From NCBI GenBank assembly GCA_021730825.1, contig JAKFYO010000196.1, positions 1-8,920 on the forward strand: 8,920 bases of DNA. Reading direction: 5' to 3'. Position 1 is the stretch's first letter. Every line of letters starts with the position of its first letter. Both the position numbers and the translations under genes were made by a program. This document shows, piece after piece, positions 5,096-8,920 of the stretch. The DNA is from Hyphomicrobiales bacterium. Lineage in GTDB: Bacteria > Pseudomonadota > Alphaproteobacteria > Rhizobiales > Xanthobacteraceae. Under the pieces are notes generated by a model, which did not search any database, was not told where the DNA came from, and saw nothing but the letters and a program-made list of their open reading frames with translations.

Positions 5096-6221
5096 ATTTC
5101 TTCTGCGCGGCGTTGAAGCGCTTGGTCAGGCTGAGTGTTGCAACGACACCGTCGGCCTCGTCGCCGGACAAAAGCAGCGAACGCGCAAACGCGACTTCTC
5201 CCGCAAGCGCGATTTCAGGGCCGATGATGTGATTGACGTCAAAGCCGACAAGACGCGTCCGCGAATGCAGCGGCGTGTCCCAGTATTCGCGCCGCAGGTC
5301 GCGCATAAAGACGCCAAGGATGATCCTGTCGTCGAACGACCGCGACAGCCTCGCCTGGAATAGCCGGTTGATCGTCATCGGCGAAACCGGGAACGAAGTT
5401 TCCTCGGCTGTTTGTGCGAGCGAGACTTCCGCGCTCCAACCCTCCCAGTTTGTCGTTCCACCGATGTCGAATAAAAAGTGGCTGACATCCGTGAAGAAAA
5501 TATCTTCCGAATAGGCGCGGAAGTAGGAGATGGATCCGCGCAAAAGCAGTCGTTCGTTCTCGAACTTCGCATAGGCCGCTGGCTGAACGCGGGTGTGATC
5601 GCGGCGGAAGCCGAAGTAATCGGCATTGCCTTCATACTTCGAATGACCGGCCGTCAGTGAAACCCCGGCCTCGTTCTTTCCTTCGACATAGGCAATGCCT
5701 GGCGTGATCGTACCACGCAGGAAATGCAGGGGCTCAGGCAAAAAATCGCCAAGCAGCGGACTGAGCTCGTTCAGCGCAACGGCGCGGATATCGCCGGTAA
5801 CGAACGGCTGAAGCTTTCCCTTCACGTATTGGATGTGCGCGCGTTGCGACGCGAGCGAGATGCGGGTGTCATAAGTCTTCGCCGCGGCAAAAGTCGCTGT
5901 CGAATCCACCGAGAAATCTTCGACATTCTCGTTGGAAAGACGCAACCGGAACCGGTGGTTCTGAAAGGCGGTAAATTCCGGCTCGCTGAACTTGGTCACG
6001 CTGAATTCGCCGGTGACGCCGCTGATCCAGCCACTGTCATTCTTGCGGCCGCCGGCAAAGGCGGCATCGAGTGTGGTGAAGGCCGCACCCTTCCCGCCGG
6101 GTGTCAACAATGGATTGCTGTCATATCCTCCGCGCAGCCGAAGGCTCGCGACAAATTCCTCTGCGGCCAGCGCGGGCGCAACACTGAACGCCAGAAAGAG
6201 GAAACCCACCCACGCCCGCAT
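5094..6221 (-). CDS. Outer-membrane beta-barrel protein, putative porin-like, unknown substrate
   Basis: A 375-residue exported protein. Residues 1-19 (MRAWVGFLFLAFSVAPALA) are a Sec signal peptide, probably cut before AEEF. The mature sequence has no hydrophobic helix and instead shows many amphipathic strands of alternating polar and aromatic/aliphatic residues (for example RLLLRGSISYFRAYS and FVASLRLRGGYDSNPLL), as in outer-membrane barrels. The early GGYDSNPLLTPGG and overall design resemble the BBP2/OMP_b-brl type 'outer membrane beta-barrel' families; this is from memory. A strand ending LSLTKRF lies near the C-terminus, followed by six polar residues, so the usual terminal aromatic is not last. 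I chose the ATG at 6221; a TTG at 6233 would add four residues, and neither has a good ribosome site. It lies 58 bases after metH on the same strand, so co-transcription is possible. There are no cysteines forming a lipobox. Substrate and role cannot be read from the sequence. Confidence 0.82.
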   Translation of the reverse strand: MRAWVGFLFLAFSVAPALAAEEFVASLRLRGGYDSNPLLTPGGKGAAFTTLDAAFAGGRKNDSGWISGVTGEFSVTKFSEPEFTAFQNHRFRLRLSNENVEDFSVDSTATFAAAKTYDTRISLASQRAHIQYVKGKLQPFVTGDIRAVALNELSPLLGDFLPEPLHFLRGTITPGIAYVEGKNEAGVSLTAGHSKYEGNADYFGFRRDHTRVQPAAYAKFENERLLLRGSISYFRAYSEDIFFTDVSHFLFDIGGTTNWEGWSAEVSLAQTAEETSFPVSPMTINRLFQARLSRSFDDRIILGVFMRDLRREYWDTPLHSRTRLVGFDVNHIIGPEIALAGEVAFARSLLLSGDEADGVVATLSLTKRFNAAQKK

Positions 6222-6279
6222 GAACGCGAGCAATAGGCACTTAGCGATAATCGCCCGCTAAAAAATATCTTAGCCGAGA

Positions 6280-8919
6280 TTATTCAGCGGCTTCTCTGGG
6301 AATTTTTGCCGGATCGTAAGACAAGAGCGGCGCAAGCCAGCGCTCGGTCTCGCCGATCGTCCAGCCCTTGCGCGCGGCATAATCCTCGACCTGGTCGCGG
6401 TCGATGCGGCCGACGCCGAAGTAAGCGCTTTCCGGATGCGAGAAGTAGAGCCCGGATACGGCAGCGCCCGGCCACATCGCGTAAGACTCCGTGAGTTGCA
6501 CCGACGTCGCCTTAGTCGCGTCGAGCAGCTTGAACAGCGTCGCCTTTTCGGTGTGATCCGGCTGCGCCGGATAACCGGGTGCGGGGCGGATGCCGCGATA
6601 CTTTTCGAGAATGAGATCTTCGTTCGAGAGCGCCTCGTCCGGCTCGTAAGCCCAGAATTCTTTGCGCACGCGCTGGTGCATCCGCTCGGCAAAAGCTTCC
6701 GCAAGACGGTCGGCCAGTGCCTTCACAAGGATTGCGTTGTAGTCGTCGTTCTTCTTTTTGAATTCGTCGGCTTTCTCGTCTTCGCCGATGCCCGTGGTCA
6801 CGACAAAGCCGCCGATGTAATCCGGCACTTTCGTCTCGACCGGCGCCACGAAATCTGAGAGCGCGATGTTCGGCCGCTCGTCGCGTCTCGGCATCTGCTG
6901 CCGCAGCGTATGGAACGTCGCTACCTTTTCCTTTCGCGTGTCGTCTTTATAGACGGCGATATCGTCGCCGACCGCGTTCGCGGGCCAGAAGCCGACCACC
7001 GCACGCGCCTCGAACCATTTTTCCTTGACGATGCGGTCGAGGAGAGCGGTTGCGTCTTTATAGAGCGCACGCGCAGCTTCGCCCTGCGCGGGATCGTTCA
7101 AAATCTGCGGATAGCGGCCCGTGAGCTCCCATGACTGGAAAAACGGCGTCCAGTCGATCAGCGGTACCAGTTCGGCGAGATCGTATTGCACGAATTCTTT
7201 GGTGCCGAGAAAAGCCGGCTTGTGCGTCTGGCCGCCATCGAACTCCAACTTCAACTGGTTCTTGCGCGCCGTCTCTATCGAAATCCGCTGCGCATTCTGG
7301 TTGCCGCGCGCGTGCGCTTCCGCAACCTTCTCATACTCCTTGCGGACGGCAGCAAGCTCCACCACGCGCGTATCGGGATTGATCAGCTTCGACACGACAC
7401 CGACCGCGCGGCTCGCATCCAGCACATGCACGGCCTGGCTGCGGCGATAATTCGGGGAAATCTTTACCGCTGTATGCACACGGCTCGTAGTCGCACCGCC
7501 AATGAGCAACGGCAGGTCGAAGCCTTCACGCTCCAGTTCGCTCGCGACATGTGTCATCTCGTCGAGCGACGGAGTGATCAAGCCCGACAAGCCGATGATG
7601 TCGCAATTCTCTCTCTTGGCGGTCTCGAGAATTTTTGCAGCCGGCACCATCACGCCGAGATCGACAATCTCGTAGTTGTTGCATTGAAGCACGACGCCGA
7701 CGATGTTCTTGCCGATGTCATGCACGTCGCCCTTTACCGTCGCGAGCAGGATTTTCCCGTTCGATCTAGCGGTTTCGCCGGAGCGCCGCTTCTCTTCTTC
7801 CATGTAGGGCATCAGGTAAGCGACCGCCTGCTTCATCACACGCGCGGATTTAACGACTTGCGGCAGGAACATTTTTCCCGCGCCGAACAAATCGCCGACC
7901 ACGTTCATGCCGTCCATCAGCGGACCTTCGATCACATGCAGGGGCTTCTCCGCCGCTTTGCGTGTTTCTTCGGTGTCCTCGATGATGAAATCGGTGATGC
8001 CGTTGACGAGCGCGTGCGCGAGCCGCTTCTCGACCGGCCACGAGCGCCAGGCGAGATCGACTTCTTTCTTCGCGCCGCTTCCTCCGCTCTTGAATTTCTC
8101 CGCAAGCGCGAGCAGCCGCTCGGTGCCGTCTTCGCGGCGGTTCAGCACCACGTCTTCGCAGGCTTCGCGAAGCTCGGCAGGAATATCGTCATAGAGCGCG
8201 AGCTGGCCCGCGTTGACGATACCCATGTCCATGCCGGCCTTGATCGCGTGATAGAGAAACACCGCGTGCATCGCCTGCCGTACTGGTTCGTTGCCGCGGA
8301 ACGAAAACGAGAGGTTAGACACGCCGCCCGAGATATGCGCGTGCGGTAATTTCTGGCGGATGATCTGCGTCGCTTCGATGAAGGCGACGCCGTAGCCCGC
8401 GTGCTCCTCGATGCCGGTCGCAACCGCAAAGATGTTCGGATCGAAGATGATGTCTTCCGGCGGAAATCCGACTTCATCGACCAGAATCTTGTAAGCGCGC
8501 GCGCAAATCTCGACCTTGCGCTCGACCGTATCGGCCTGACCTTGCTCGTCGAACGCCATGACGACGACGGCCGCGCCATAGCGGCGCACGAGATGCGCGT
8601 GATGCCGGAACGCGTCTTCGCCTTCCTTCATCGAAATCGAATTGACGATGCCTTTGCCTTGGACGCATTTCAGGCCCGCCTCGATCACCGACCACTTGGA
8701 AGAGTCGACCATGACCGGCACTTTGGCGATATCGGGCTCCGATGCGATGAGATTCAGGAAAGTCACCATCGCCTTTTCGGAATCGAGCAGGCCCTCGTCC
8801 ATATTGACGTCGATGACCTGCGCGCCGCTCTCGACCTGCTCGCGCGCAACCGCGAGCGCTTCGGCGAGTTTTCCGTCGGTAATGAGCTTCCTGAATTTCG
8901 CGGAGCCGGTAACGTTGGT
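6280..8919 (-). CDS. metH: Cobalamin-dependent methionine synthase, 5'-truncated by the window edge
   Basis: Transfers a methyl group from 5-methyltetrahydrofolate through cobalamin to homocysteine, making methionine in the cytoplasm. The frame enters at the right edge ([13 protein letters not shown]) and runs 879 residues to TAA at 6280-6282. Domains in visible numbering: pterin-binding, 1 to about 290 ([42 protein letters not shown]); B12 cap, about 295-385 ([31 protein letters not shown]); B12-binding, about 388-540, with DVHDIGKN whose H400 is the cobalt ligand, codon 7720-7722; and the AdoMet reactivation domain, about 550-879 ([22 protein letters not shown] AdoMet motif at 775-792, [20 protein letters not shown]). 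By comparison with the 1227-residue E. coli protein, about 360 N-terminal residues (the homocysteine-binding domain) lie outside. Some alphaproteobacteria encode that part as a separate gene, so fusion cannot be decided here, nor can a cobalamin riboswitch be checked. All visible catalytic motifs are intact. Confidence 0.99.
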   Translation of the reverse strand, partial: TNVTGSAKFRKLITDGKLAEALAVAREQVESGAQVIDVNMDEGLLDSEKAMVTFLNLIASEPDIAKVPVMVDSSKWSVIEAGLKCVQGKGIVNSISMKEGEDAFRHHAHLVRRYGAAVVVMAFDEQGQADTVERKVEICARAYKILVDEVGFPPEDIIFDPNIFAVATGIEEHAGYGVAFIEATQIIRQKLPHAHISGGVSNLSFSFRGNEPVRQAMHAVFLYHAIKAGMDMGIVNAGQLALYDDIPAELREACEDVVLNRREDGTERLLALAEKFKSGGSGAKKEVDLAWRSWPVEKRLAHALVNGITDFIIEDTEETRKAAEKPLHVIEGPLMDGMNVVGDLFGAGKMFLPQVVKSARVMKQAVAYLMPYMEEEKRRSGETARSNGKILLATVKGDVHDIGKNIVGVVLQCNNYEIVDLGVMVPAAKILETAKRENCDIIGLSGLITPSLDEMTHVASELEREGFDLPLLIGGATTSRVHTAVKISPNYRRSQAVHVLDASRAVGVVSKLINPDTRVVELAAVRKEYEKVAEAHARGNQNAQRISIETARKNQLKLEFDGGQTHKPAFLGTKEFVQYDLAELVPLIDWTPFFQSWELTGRYPQILNDPAQGEAARALYKDATALLDRIVKEKWFEARAVVGFWPANAVGDDIAVYKDDTRKEKVATFHTLRQQMPRRDERPNIALSDFVAPVETKVPDYIGGFVVTTGIGEDEKADEFKKKNDDYNAILVKALADRLAEAFAERMHQRVRKEFWAYEPDEALSNEDLILEKYRGIRPAPGYPAQPDHTEKATLFKLLDATKATSVQLTESYAMWPGAAVSGLYFSHPESAYFGVGRIDRDQVEDYAARKGWTIGETERWLAPLLSYDPAKIPREAAE

Positions 8920-8920
8920 G

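Noticed and set aside
6241..6261. Inverted repeat TTAGCG/CGCTAA between metH and the barrel gene as a terminator
   Set aside because: The stem is only 6 pairs, and on the minus strand the T-run lies before rather than after it, so it would not terminate metH.
7186..8349. A 387-residue plus-strand open frame
   Set aside because: It lies antisense to the highly conserved metH and shows no domain; high-GC codon bias keeps the opposite frame open.

Overview
The window looks like chromosomal DNA of an alphaproteobacterium, most likely order Hyphomicrobiales/Rhizobiales (Bradyrhizobium/Xanthobacteraceae-like). The reasons are the high GC and alphaproteobacterial codon style, a class-A RNase P RNA, a MetH of the type found there, and a near-consensus alphaproteobacterial general-stress (EcfG-type) promoter. 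No phage, transposon, CRISPR or plasmid genes are visible. Most of the window is housekeeping DNA. The least explained part is the small-gene stretch at 4260-5095.

Left part, 1-3830. A large multi-spanning membrane protein of the DUF2339 family runs leftwards off the window edge (start at 2038). Divergent to it is a cytoplasmic-looking AmpD-like N-acetylmuramoyl-L-alanine amidase with a C-terminal peptidoglycan-binding domain (2172-2927). An exported SLT-type lytic transglycosylase follows (3079-3756) and ends at a strong intrinsic terminator (3783-3816). The two peptidoglycan enzymes act on consecutive bonds of muropeptides (glycan cleavage in the periplasm, peptide removal from sugar), so together they suggest wall turnover and recycling.

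Centre, 3815-5095. rnpB (about 3845-4224) has its own promoter abutting the preceding terminator and ends in a GC-rich hairpin. Next is a compact unit that appears undescribed: a GGAAC-N17-CGTT promoter, a 27-residue one-helix membrane miniprotein (4445-4528) with a strong Shine-Dalgarno, and a near-perfect terminator (4553-4588). A second small gene follows (4727-4966), encoding a 79-residue secreted protein made mostly of two 22-residue Asn/Gly-rich repeats, with its own terminator (5063-5095). Both small genes carry the same 12-base string shortly before their start codons.

Right part, 5094-8920, reads leftwards. metH, the cobalamin-dependent methionine synthase, enters from the right edge already inside its pterin-binding domain and ends at 6280. 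It is followed after 58 bases by a signal-peptide-bearing outer-membrane beta-barrel protein (5094-6221) of unknown role. That gene converges on the 79-residue gene across the shared terminator region.
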